From Mermis nigrescens (taxonomy: Eukaryota; Nematoda; Enoplea; Mermithida; Mermithidae): a DNA stretch of 64,000 bases. Location: assembly GCA_036768485.1 (NCBI GenBank), contig JAVLUZ010000342.1, forward strand, positions 520,911 to 584,910. Direction: 5' to 3'. The notes beneath the pieces are model-generated. The model worked only from the letters and a program-made list of their open reading frames with translations. It searched no databases and was not told the DNA's origin. Position 1 is the stretch's first letter. Each line of letters opens with the position of its first letter. A program made the translations under genes and the position numbers. Below, piece by piece: positions 37,601 to 44,769 of this stretch.

Positions 37601-40600
37601 ATGATTCGAATTTAAAAAAAATAAATCTACTCTGTTCGCGTTTCAATAATTTTGTGGTCGTGATAGATTCAAAAAATAATGAAATATATTTCGTTTTGAA
37701 GTGATAAACTTTGCGAAAGGTCATTTGCTTGCTTAATGATACGTTTTAAAATAGGGTCGCGAAAAATATGACAGGCAGTTTACACTCAACGTTTATAACT
37801 TTAAACTGTCGTACAAGGACGGTTTTTGCTCTGTACTCATTTGATGAAAATAAAACCGCTCTGTTGTCAATTAAAATATGAATGTTGTGTAAACATGAAA
37901 CATCCGAGCTCACATGTTATCAGTTGTTATACCCGCAGTGTAAACTAAAATAACACGAACTCGACGGGTTGACGTTTGTTCGCTATAAATTATAGCTGTG
38001 CTGAGCGAGTTAAGCCGTACTTTACATGCAATGAATTGTGAATTAGGAAGTTTTTTGTTTAGAACACTTTACACAACTGTTGATTAATTTGAGAAATGAA
38101 ATTTTATCATTGATTCTAATATGATGTAGTGTTTTTACGCTGCGTATTTACGTGCGCTGAGTCTTGACGAGGAGCGAAATTACATCAATTAAAGTACTTT
38201 ACAACGCCACATGATTTACAAAATAAATCAGTGAAATTTGTTGCTCAAATGCTTTTTTGGGATTTCTATTGAAATTGAAGGTTTTCGTTCGATTTTGAAC
38301 TTTTCCGTTTTTATCTGTCTTAAACACATGTCTTTTTATTGTTATCGATCCGATTCCGGTTTTTCGAATGGTCGCTTGGTTACACTCAGCTATAATTGCA
38401 CTATTTATTTTGCACACATTTTCTGCATTAAGTTTATCTGCAGCGTAGGGATTATTAATTATTGATAATACTAATAATTAATAATAATAGTAACTAATAA
38501 TTTTTAACAATTAATAATTATTATTAAAAATAATAATAAATAATAGTTTCTAATAATTAATGATAATTGATAATTAATGATAATAATAATTAGTAAATAA
38601 TAATAATGCAATAATAGGTCATTTCCACGGAATTTCATTCAAAAATTTGGTTTTTTATGAACTTGGATTATAGGGTAAGAAGAGGAAGCCGTTTTTATGG
38701 TTTTTCTACAACACTGGCCGTTTTCTCGACTTTTCATCAAAATTTGAATACGTTAAGGAAAACTTGATGGAAAATTGCCAGAGAAAAATCAGATTTCTCC
38801 CAGTTGGTCCTTAACACTGAACCATTCCTTTTTCTATCATTATCTTCGCTTTTATCGTACTTTATTATTTGACCTAAATTTTTAACCTTTGACCCGCAGA
38901 TACGCCCGAGGATTGGTATTATCTACACACCGCCTCGTGGGTGATGAATTTGTTCAGCATATTTTTCATTTTGGCTGGCCACGAGCACTACAGCATCGAC
39001 GTTTTTGTCGCCTTCTATATCAGCAGCCGCCTTTTTCTCTACTATCACTCGATGGCCTATCACACGAGGTCAATGACCGCGTCCGATGGCCGAACTCGCA
39101 TGTGGTCGGTGAAATTTTTTTTCTCGGGCATAAATTAACCAGCGTCGTTGCGACGGGTTTTCGGCTGGGTCTGGGGTAGACGTGTTCTTGGGGGTTGTTA
39201 TAACCCCCCCAGAATGGCAAGTGATCCTCCCAAAATGGCTGCGACCCCCCCAGAACTGTCGCTTTTTCGCAACAGTTGCAAAAAGTGTGCGATTCTAAGC
39301 GTTTTCTGCTCATCCTAGGCTCAAAAATCTCGAATTTTCGGCGCTTCGCGCCATATACACATTTTTTATATATTTTATTCAATTTACCCGATTTTTTAGA
39401 ATTTATTTCAATTTTTTACGTTTTTCAAGTTGTAGAAAGAACCAGCATTGTATGAAACCTCGAAAAACGGTGTTTTTGACGTGTACCCTTCATTTTTAGC
39501 CCAGAAAAGCTCTTTTTTAAATTTTTTGATCTGATCTCCCCCCTCAGAATTCCCATGCTGGTCAGGGTCAAAAATTTTTTCAAATGCGGGAACGGAAAGG
39601 GGTCATTGGTCGAAAAGGGGTCACGAATCGATGGCAACCAATTTGGCGGTTGCGGCCTGTCGATTGCTTGTATGTTAATTGTAGTTTGATTGTCAATTGT
39701 TTGCTTGTTTGATTGAATCGGATGTGCGGGTAAGAACGGTTGTGCGTGTTCTCTCGCTTGTATTTCGATTGTCAATTGCGACAGGTTTTGTCCCATCCAC
39801 AGTAATCGGGTCAGGGTCAAAATTTTGGCCGCTTACCACCTGGATAAAAAGGGTTATTCGGATGAAAGGGTCATAAAAATTGATGGCAACGAATTTGTCG
39901 GTTGCCGGTCGTTTGGGGTTTGCCGATTGCTTGTTTGATTGTTTATCGATTGTTTGTTTGTTTATTTAATTGACTAGTTGATACGATGGTTGAACCTGCT
40001 CGCTCGCTTGTATCTCGATTGCTCATCTGACTGCTGTTTTTTTATTGTCTGTTTTTGTTTTTTTCGTCTTTCATTACTTTTTCTTTTTTCTTCTACTTTT
40101 GTGGCTTAGCTAGAATTCATTGCTCATTATTATTAATTGACTATTAATAATTATGTATTACAAATTATTGTTTTTGTTATAACCAATTATGTATTTTTCT
40201 TAATTTATTGGCTCAGTGTTTTATTTTTTGCTAGTTTTGCGCTTGCTTGACTGCTGATTGTTAGTTGTTTGTCATCTGAGTTTGTGTTTACTTGTTGATT
40301 TTTTGTCGCACATTTTGCTGGTAGTTTAGTTGTTGCTTGATTGCGGAATAGTTGCTGTTTGATGGTATTTTTGAATAGTTTATTGAAATTATCTAAAGCT
40401 TAGGATTTTGAAGTTTTAGTTGAGTTCATGTCTTTTATATTTTTTTTTCAGGCGCGTAGCTGTGGTGTGAATGGGGGGTCCGGACCACACATGGGCGTGG
40501 GGGGTTTGGGGGGTATGCTCCCCAGAAGTTGGAATACCCCCCCCCCCTAGAAATCAAAATACCCCCCAGAAAAATTTTTTTTTGCTTTTTTAGCAATTTT

Positions 40601-43566
40601 TTGATGCCATTGGATAGTGCTTAATGAGAAACGTCGAAAAATGGTGTTTTTCTCGCCATATGACCACTTTTAAGACCATTTTTGACCTTTAAAAATTTTT
40701 TCACCCCCCCTAGACATTTTTTCACCCCCCCCAGAATTTCGGTGCTGCCCACCTATGGTCCAGACCCCCCAAAATTCCGAAAAAACGGAAAAATAGGTTT
40801 TTTCACATGTTATTTTGAGTAATTTCTGGCTTAGACCCCCCAAAATTGGTGTTGGTCCCTCCCAAAATAGGAGGGCCAGCTACGTGCCTGCTCTTTTTAC
40901 ACTAAATTTATTCCTTTTAGTTTTCTTAACTGCTTATATAATTTTTATCGATATTTTTGTTTCTTGTCAATAATTGTGTAGGTGTATAATTTTTTAATTT
41001 CATTTTGTGTCGTTTTACTTATTTTTTATGTCCGTGTATTATTTAATCTGCTATTATTTTGCATCTTTACTTTGCACATTCTATTTTTGGCGCTTATTTT
41101 ATTATAATATCAATCCGTCTTGCTCGTATTAGTTTATTTTACTTTAACCCTGCTCTCATATTCCCAACTTTTATTTTCCAATTTTTTGTTTATTCTGAGA
41201 TTTTCTTTAACGTAAATTATATTGCCCTAGATTTTTCAAGCGATTTGCTTTTAACTTACCGTCATACGGGGCTACTTGAGACGATTTTGGATATATTGCT
41301 TTAGGGAAATTTGATTTATTCAGTGAATACTTGTCAGATTTTACTAATTTTTTTTTTAAATTACTTATAAGAGGCTCCGACTGTTAATTTTGCAGAACAC
41401 CAAAACTATTGGTGTAGTGGGAAAAAATATTTTTTTAAACAGTTGGTGTTCCCGCAGCCCCCAGGTTGGGGCTATTTGAGACACACTGTGATGAAAGTAC
41501 CAGAAGGATTTTGTGATCATATTATTATTTCGAGGGGTTACTTGAGACGCATGGGTTGTTTAAAAAAAAATTCTGACTTCTTGAAGCTTTACTTAGCAAC
41601 TATAAGAAGAAATAAGTTGCATTTAAGAGAAATTGCATGTATGCATGAGAAGAAAGGCACAAAAATGTTCGTCATTTAGATTGAGTCCTTGCAAGGCGCA
41701 TCAATTAAGCATCAATTTTTGAATATCCGAGCAAATTTCTGAGCGAATCACAAAATAACGTCCTTGTGGCTCTGGGGGTTCTTTCTGGCTTGGCCAAAAT
41801 TTCACCGGCAGAAACCCATAAAATGTCATCCTTTTCCGGAAACTGAAACTTAAGTCGAGGTTCTGGAGATGAAGAAACTTGAGACACTAAAAATGATGAA
41901 ATCTTTCAAGAGAGCTTCTTCTCCCACTGATAAAGCAGTCGGGTGTCCTGGAGCATTCAAATGCTGGGCTTCAATTTACGAGCCAGTGTTGCACGTGAGA
42001 TTCCATAAGCTGAAGCTGCATCCCTTAGTGACATACCATCTCTAAGAGACTGTAAAGAGACTGTAAAGCTCCATCTAAATCTGCTCTAGAATAATTTCGA
42101 TAAGCTCGAGCGCCTACTTTACGCTTTATAATTACTTATCTAAAAAGACAAGAGTCTTAATGATGTCTTTCAGCTAGTCTCAAGTAGCCCCACTTTTCAT
42201 CTGAATGCTGGGGCTACTTGAGACATCCAAGATATCATGAGAAATAGTGACGTGACAGCAATGAGACAAATAACACATCAAAGACCATGAAATTCCTCGC
42301 TAGAAAAAGAAAGTAAACCTCAAGTGGTTTCATAAGGTCTTGGGAAAAATTGAAAGTTTGACTACATGAAAAATTCATCTAATTGCTCATGACTTATGTA
42401 AACCTGGTATTTAAGGCACACATGAAAAACTGTGAGTTGCAAATAATCCCATTAGAAAGAGGACATCAAACTACCTGATAAAAAATTCATTTCATAAGAA
42501 ATATGTTGCAAACAGAGTACATTAAATACAGCACAATCATTTTTCTATCAAGTGTCCCAAGTAGCCCCTGCTGTCTCAAGTAGCCCCGTTTGACGGTACC
42601 CTTTTGTTCAATGTTTTGCTTTTAATTTACACTACTCGCCACGAATGTTCACGCTTTAATACATAGGCTTCTAGAGCTTGTTAGGGTTATATCTTTAACC
42701 TGTCGGTCCTATTTTCGCTCACACATGACCGATTCGTTAAACATATATGCCTTAACAAGCCCTATCATCCTATGGAGCATATTAAATCGTAAACATTTGT
42801 GGCGAGCACTGTACGTCTTATAATTTGAAAGTATATATCAAACGCACTATCATCCTCAGAATTATGATAGAGGATGTAATAAGCGAAGCGCCAAGCAAAG
42901 AGTGTCTATCATATCATCTCTTTTTTTACTACAAGCCATTAAACTCTATCATCCCATTAATCTGGCGGCGCGGATGGCGCAATTGAGCTATTAATAGCGC
43001 CAACAAGGAAGCGCGCACGTGAATGCTGGCGGCTGGCGCGCTTCCTTATTGTTGGCGCTATTAATAGTTAAATTGCTCCGTCCGCATTGCCAGATTAATG
43101 GGATGATAGAGGTAAATGGCGCTTAATAGAAAAAGAGATGATAGCGCATGATGGACGAACGCTGGCGCTGGCAACGCATCCTCTATCATAATTCTGAGGA
43201 TGATAGCGCGTCATCTTTCATGGCGACCACTGTAGCTCTTTGAGTGTTTAAATCTATTTTTGATTTTTTATCCTTACTCCCTATCTTTTTGTTCAGTTTC
43301 CGCTATTTTGGTTTTTTGAGTCCGGTTTGGAAGTGGGCCGAGTCGAAAACGAATACGAAATTCCTTTGCCCAGCTGGCCTACGATGAAAAATTGGTGCCG
43401 CTGTTGTTTACGCTACTACTTATTTTTTAAAATTAAATTCGGCGGCTCCAAAGATGGTGGAAGACTGACGGTGAAATCTAAGGATAAATCGCCGAATTTC
43501 AGGAAATCGGTCGAACACAACAAAAGATTAGCAGGGGTTAATGATAAAAAAACGAAAGATTCGTGA
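19325..43566 (+). CDS. SAMD8: SAM-domain sphingomyelin synthase-related protein (SMSr, ceramide phosphoethanolamine synthase), 7 exons
   Basis: Coding exons are 19325-19656, 20966-21097, 26179-26325, 33543-33660, 37050-37200, 38900-39108 and 43297-43566. They total 1359 nt, giving 452 residues and a TGA stop. Every junction is GT/AG with matching phase (2,2,2,0,1,0). An N-terminal SAM domain spans about residues 6-78. TM1 is about 128-152, followed by D1 motif PPLPD (163-167), TM2 about 178-200, D2 RR(x8)F(x2)R (209-222), D3 [10 protein letters not shown] (272-281) and D4 HYSID (323-327). The inferred catalytic triad is H280, H323 and D327. The family transfers a phospho-head group from a phospholipid to ceramide; SMSr acts in the ER, makes ceramide phosphoethanolamine and limits free ceramide. 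A SAM domain, F277 in D3 and E322 before the second His favour SMSr over SMS1/2. Length fits the family. A SAM-bearing SMS1-type enzyme is the alternative. Confidence 0.93.
19670..19841. mobile_element. CAGGCACGTAGC-family MITE next to the SAMD8 exon 1 donor
   Basis: The ends are CAGGCACGTATC and, inverted, CAAGCACATAGC. C and G runs lie just inside. AAGGTGAGGACAG occurs on both sides (19655-19667 and 19843-19855), so the exon 1 splice donor has been duplicated with the insertion. Confidence 0.7.
20545..20722. mobile_element. 178-bp hAT-like MITE with CAGGCCCGGTCTTAGGCAT ends
   Basis: The inverted ends match perfectly for 19 bp. The 8-bp target GTTTCATG is duplicated exactly at 20537-20544 and 20723-20730. 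The inside is G/C-rich and has no coding. It lies in SAMD8 intron 1. Confidence 0.9.
20966..21097 (+). CDS. SAMD8: SAMD8 exon 2 (first membrane segment)
   Basis: This 132-nt exon enters and leaves in phase 2. The acceptor is gattttag|G and the donor is GATAG|gtgaga. It encodes a short cytosolic stretch and a hydrophobic segment ending [11 protein letters not shown], which matches the family's TM1 and the loop before D1. It is too short to show as a long open frame; I found it from the phase and motif required by its neighbours. Confidence 0.9.
   Translation, partial: AYCHRKNRISRYAFVVYDKNCIGCCLLLHIFIAYVLRYGHCAR
21154..21316. mobile_element. CAGGCACGTAGC-family MITE (intron 2)
   Basis: TAGGCACGTTG at the left and GCTACGTGCCC at the right are degenerate versions of the family ends. 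GGACCCCC and CCCCAAAATA segments are shared with the copies at 19670, 33292 and 60080. Confidence 0.55.
22212..22450. mobile_element. CATACGTGGGC-family MITE, first of two adjacent insertions
   Basis: The ends are CATAGGTGGGCGGC and CCCAGGTATG. The left flank is ATCACTAG and the right flank GTCACTAG. It shares the CACTATTCATTGGCATCAAG core with other copies. Confidence 0.8.
22459..22859. mobile_element. CATACATG-family MITE (copy 2), second of two adjacent insertions
   Basis: It is the reverse of the 2672-3071 copy and about 400 bp long. GTCACTAG is on both sides (22451-22458 and 22860-22867). It contains a GGCGCGAAGCGCT hairpin at 22675-22687. Confidence 0.8.
23512..24275. mobile_element. 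TTTTTTGTAC hairpin repeat, dimeric copy
   Basis: The left end GCAGTGTTTTTTTTTGTAC and a right end CCGAATAC with an A run are flanked by TTGCTGT (23505-23511 and 24276-24282). The centre repeats: a second left-hand part starts near 23885, giving four GGCGC..GCGCC hairpins. A single unit is about 460 bp. Copies: 4788, 10634, 31301, 55003 and 62748. Non-coding. Confidence 0.8.
24561..24822. mobile_element. CATACGTGGGC-family MITE (intron 2)
   Basis: The ends are CACACCTGGGCGTGGGGGG and TGCTGCCCACGTATG. CTGTAGAG is duplicated exactly on both sides. It lies in minus orientation relative to the 22212 copy. Confidence 0.88.
25754..26020. mobile_element. CATACGTGGGC-family MITE next to SAMD8 exon 3
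   Basis: It runs from CATACGTGGGCAGCAAG to CACGCCCAGGTGTG. The flanks ATGGCCAG and ATGGCCAA differ at one base. It ends about 160 bp before the exon 3 acceptor. Confidence 0.85.
26179..26325 (+). CDS. SAMD8: SAMD8 exon 3 (D1 motif and TM2)
   Basis: The acceptor is tgttcag|AG and the donor AAGAAG|gtaaat. It encodes [20 protein letters not shown], the family D1 motif, then [20 protein letters not shown], a membrane segment ending in the basic stop-transfer HKRR. Phase 2 on both sides. Confidence 0.93.
26497..26895. mobile_element. Palindromic Tc1/mariner-like MITE (copy 2)
   Basis: The right end is TGGCGATCACTG followed by TA; the left end is a diverged CACTTGTCGTCAGG preceded by TA. The centre is the same GCGCCAACAAGAAGGAAGCG as in the other copies, plus a duplicated GAATGCTGGAAGCGCGCACG segment. 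Confidence 0.75.
27605..28535. repeat. Long imperfect inverted repeat in intron 3
   Basis: AAAATGCTCCGATAG and GACGAATATACTTAG near 27627-27665 recur inverted at 28470-28510. CCTATGTATGCCTGTGAAA near 27940 recurs inverted at 28410-28430. The arms are 250-350 bp, one with an extra 200-bp segment. Probably an old foldback transposon; the ends were not fixed. Confidence 0.55.
28680..29450. repeat. Degenerate tandem repeat with GTGTAAA motifs
   Basis: Units of about 120-160 bp each contain AGTGTAAACTTTACA-like sequence, then CAGATTCGTAATC..TGAC. Units begin near 28700, 28990, 29130 and 29270. TTTACAC/GTGTAAA motifs continue singly to about 30560 and recur at 32770-32810 and 37770-38210. Confidence 0.55.
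28765..28942. mobile_element. 178-bp Tc1/mariner-like MITE (TGCTCGCCACGAATG type)
   Basis: The ends are CACTACTCGCCACAAATG and, inverted, CAGTGCTCGCCACGAATG, with TA on both sides. A sister copy is at 42630-42811. It is inserted in the GTGTAAA tandem region. Confidence 0.85.
30236..30472. mobile_element. 237-bp MITE with TAGTCTATTTC ends
   Basis: The ends TAGTCTATTTCTAGAAACC and, inverted, TAGTCTATTTCACGAAACC are flanked by TA. CTTGTGCAT extends both. Non-coding, in SAMD8 intron 3. Confidence 0.8.
30921..31115. mobile_element. MITE with GGCGGATCCAGG ends
   Basis: TGAGCCGTGGCGGATCCAGG at the left matches the reverse complement of the right end, TGAGCAGGGGCGGATTTAGG. G and C runs fill the interior. 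No target duplication was identified. Confidence 0.65.
31301..31757. mobile_element. TTTTTTGTAC hairpin repeat (intron 3)
   Basis: Runs from GCAGTGTTTTTTTGTACAAG to CCGAATACAAAAAAAACCG, the closest to a single full-length unit. Hairpins lie at 31518-31530 and near 31612. A diverged copy of CACACGGTTTTTAAGCACC flanks both sides. Confidence 0.8.
33292..33459. mobile_element. CAGGCACGTAGC-family MITE with exact 8-bp duplication
   Basis: The ends are CAGGCACTTAGCTGG and, inverted, CAGGCACGTAGCTG. GTTATTGT flanks at 33284-33291 and 33460-33467. It ends 83 bp before SAMD8 exon 4. The 8-bp duplication assigns the family to hAT. Confidence 0.9.
33543..33660 (+). CDS. SAMD8: SAMD8 exon 4 (D2 motif)
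   Basis: The acceptor is ttattcag|AACTA and the donor GTCAA|gtcagc, a weak consensus. It encodes [18 protein letters not shown], the D2 motif with its paired Arg and downstream Arg, then [12 protein letters not shown], which is nearly invariant in the family. The sequence lies in a very AT-rich stretch, where the exon stands out by composition. Confidence 0.92.
33952..34198. mobile_element. CATACGTGGGC-family MITE with exact 8-bp duplication
   Basis: The ends are CATACGCGGGCAGCAAG and CACGCCCAGGTGTG; GATATGAT is exact on both sides (33944-33951 and 34199-34206). Confidence 0.92.
34391..36041. mobile_element. 1.65-kb TIR element with TAA duplication (PIF/Harbinger-like)
   Basis: The ends are CACTGGTCAACAA and its inverse, with TAA on both sides (34388-34390 and 36042-36044). 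Longer inverted similarity extends inward (AAAGTTGACG/ATCAATTTTTTGAGATATTTGCA). A three-base TWA target suits PIF/Harbinger. It carries the palindromic MITE at 35306-35810 and no clear transposase. Confidence 0.7.
35306..35810. mobile_element. Palindromic Tc1/mariner-like MITE (copy 3)
   Basis: The ends are CAGTGCTCGCCATGAAAC inverted at both sides, with TA flanks. The GCGCCAACAAGAAGGAAGCG centre is present three times, giving a 505-bp copy longer than its relatives. Confidence 0.8.
36040..37049 (+). other. AT-rich SAMD8 intron 4 sequence
   Basis: About 1 kb before exon 5. A decayed CATACGTGGGC-type segment (ATGGGTGGGCAGCAG, 36353) with GGGTCC runs covers 36350-36530. The rest is AT-rich without a recognised feature. 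Confidence 0.5.
37050..37200 (+). CDS. SAMD8: SAMD8 exon 5 (D3 motif, first catalytic His)
   Basis: The acceptor is aatttag|CAAAGC and the donor CAGAAT|gtgagc. It encodes [20 protein letters not shown] followed by SGHT. His280 in this motif is the first member of the triad in the lipid phosphate phosphatase-like active site. It ends in phase 1; the split codon with exon 6 makes Tyr294. Confidence 0.95.
38455..38620. repeat. AT-rich TAATAA/ATTATT tract
   Basis: Irregular TAA, TAAT and ATTA units lie in intron 5, 280 bp before exon 6. Confidence 0.75.
38900..39108 (+). CDS. SAMD8: SAMD8 exon 6 (D4 motif, second His and Asp)
   Basis: The acceptor is gacccgcag|AT and the donor GTGGTCG|gtgaaa. 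It encodes [20 protein letters not shown], then a membrane helix leading into [20 protein letters not shown]. His323 and Asp327 complete the catalytic triad. Glu322 precedes the catalytic His. It ends in phase 0 after RMWS. Confidence 0.95.
39170..39560. mobile_element. Decayed CATACATG-family MITE in SAMD8 intron 6
   Basis: It has the family's CCCCCCAGAATGG blocks, the GGCGCTTCGCGCC hairpin at 39340-39352 and CAGAATTCCCATGCTGGTC at the right. The outer ends are diverged. It begins about 60 bp after the exon 6 donor. Confidence 0.6.
40449..40890. mobile_element. CAGGCACGTAGC-family MITE hosting a second MITE
   Basis: The outer ends are CAGGCGCGTAGCTG and CCAGCTACGTGCCTG. A CATACGTGGGC-family copy (40486-40757) is inserted inside, with GTCCGGAC and GTCCAGAC flanking it. 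Confidence 0.8.
40486..40757. mobile_element. CATACGTGGGC-family MITE nested in the 40449 element
   Basis: It runs from CACACATGGGCGTGGGGGG to GCTGCCCACCTATG. The 8-bp flanks differ at one base. It shares the GATAGTGCTTAATGAGAAAC core. Confidence 0.85.
41705..41887 (-). pseudogene. Possible pogo transposase C-terminal remnant
   Basis: A 60-residue frame ([20 protein letters not shown]) lies on the same strand as the helix-turn-helix remnant and downstream of it. The DDE catalytic core is missing. The assignment is by position only. Confidence 0.35.
41968..42135 (-). pseudogene. Pogo transposase N-terminal helix-turn-helix remnant
   Basis: The minus strand reads [20 protein letters not shown], then after a short duplication [20 protein letters not shown] and [10 protein letters not shown] before a stop. 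This is the HTH_psq DNA-binding domain of pogo/Tigger transposases. A roughly 10-base duplication (ACAGTCTCTT) breaks the frame. Confidence 0.7.
42630..42811. mobile_element. 182-bp Tc1/mariner-like MITE (sister of 28765)
   Basis: The ends are CACTACTCGCCACGAATG and, inverted, CAGTGCTCGCCACAAATG, with TA flanks. It is clearly related along its length to the 28765-28942 copy. Confidence 0.85.
42842..43232. mobile_element. Palindromic Tc1/mariner-like MITE (copy 4, left end lost)
   Basis: The right end CAGTGGTCGCCATGAAAG and its TA are intact; the left end starts inside the repeat at ACGCACTATCATCC. It finishes 64 bp before SAMD8 exon 7. Confidence 0.75.
43297..43566 (+). CDS. SAMD8: SAMD8 exon 7 (C-terminal tail)
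   Basis: The acceptor is tttgttcag|TTTCCG and the stop is TGA at 43564-43566. It begins [20 protein letters not shown] and continues EIPLPSWP, matching the tail of SAMD8 proteins. It then adds a basic Lys/Arg-rich and Ser-rich cytosolic extension ending KKTKDS, longer than I expect for vertebrate SAMD8. Confidence 0.92.
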   Translation, partial: FPLFWFFESGLEVGRVENEYEIPLPSWPTMKNWCRCCLRYYLFFKIKFGGSKDGGRLTVKSKDKSPNFRKSVEHNKRLAGVNDKKTKDS

Positions 43567-43885
43567 TTCAAATAGTTGTGTCGTTATTTTCTTTTATCGT
43601 TTGTTTTTACTTAATATGTCCAACGTTGTAGTGTAGTGCTGTAGTAAAAGCCGTTTTTTCTATACGCTCCACAGAGTCACAAATGAGCGTGAAGATGCAC
43701 GGCACTGCAAATTTGATTGGCTTCAAAAATTTAGCTTTTCTACTCCTAAAATGACCTCAAAATCTGGCATAAATGCTCAGCCGTACGACTACGCAATTCA
43801 AGCGGTTTCTGGTCGATTTGCTTACTTTTCCTAGTTTTCCATTTTGTCATTTGGGATAATCTATAGCATGCTATGTAAGGTATAA

Positions 43886-44074
43886 GAAAATTTGGGGATG
43901 CAAGATTTTTTGAAGGTCAAAAAATGGTGGTATGGCAATTAAAACACCATTTTTCGACGCTTCTCATCAAGCACTATCCATTGGCATCAAAAAATTGCGA
44001 AACGAAAAATTTTCAAAATTGAATTCTGGGGGTGCATACCCCCTCCCAAACCCCTCCCCCCACGCCCAGGTGTG
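43886..44074. mobile_element. CATACGTGGGC-family MITE, 5'-truncated
   Basis: The right end CACGCCCAGGTGTG and the family core are present; the left end is missing. Confidence 0.65.
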
Positions 44075-44284
44075 GTGCACAGGCCGCGCGTCGCGGCAGA
44101 TTACTGCTGATTGCAGAATTGTATTTTTATTAACATTTTCGGCGATTTCACAACCAGATCCTCTAGAATTTTCTTGTAAACGCAACGGCCGATTCGAGCT
44201 ATGGTGAGACATTTACTGTTTTCAAATTGCATCACTTCATCAGTTTCAAACCAATTTTTCTTGCTGACTTGCACATATGCAGGT

Positions 44285-44766
44285 CATACGTGGGAAGCAA
44301 GAAAATTCTGTGGGGTTCAAGATTTTTCAAAGGTCAAAAAATGACCTGAAAAGTGGTGGTATGCATAGGTGGGCAGCACCGAAATTTGGGGGGTGAAAAA
44401 TTTTCAAAGGTCAAAAAATGGTCTTAAAGTGGTCATATGGCGAAAAAACACCATTTTTCGATGTTTCTCAATCAAGCACTATCCAATGGCATCAAAAAAT
44501 TGCTAAAGAAGCAACAAAAAAATTTTTTTCTAGGGGGGGGTATTTCAACTTCTGGAGGGTGCATACCCCCCCAAAACCCCTACCCACGCCCATGTGTGGT
44601 GGTATGGCGAAATAGCCTCATTTTCCGACGTTTCTCATTGAGCACTATATGGGCATCAAAAAAATTGCGAAATTGCGAAAAAACGAGAACAACTTTTTAA
44701 AAATTGAATTCTTGGAAAGGGGTATTTTGATTTCTGGGGGTGCATACCCCACAACGCCCAGGTGTG
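44285..44766. mobile_element. CATACGTGGGC-family MITE interrupted by another copy of itself
   Basis: The outer copy has ends CATACGTGGGAAGCAAG and CGCCCAGGTGTG with flanks ATGCAGGT/GTGCAGGT. The inner copy is at 44364-44598. Confidence 0.85.
44364..44598. mobile_element. CATACGTGGGC-family MITE nested in its own family
   Basis: The ends are CATAGGTGGGCAGC and CGCCCATGTGTG. GTGGTATG is duplicated exactly (44356-44363 and 44599-44606). Confidence 0.9.
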
Positions 44767-44769
44767 GTG

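Larger units (their letters stand above)
41259..42596. mobile_element. Pogo-like element, deletion derivative
   Basis: The ends CCGTCATACGGGGCTACTTG and, inverted, CCGTCAAACGGGGCTACTTG have TA on both sides. GGGGCTACTTGAGAC recurs several times at the flanks and inside. Remnants of a pogo transposase lie on the minus strand. A TA target fits pogo/Tigger. Confidence 0.8.
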
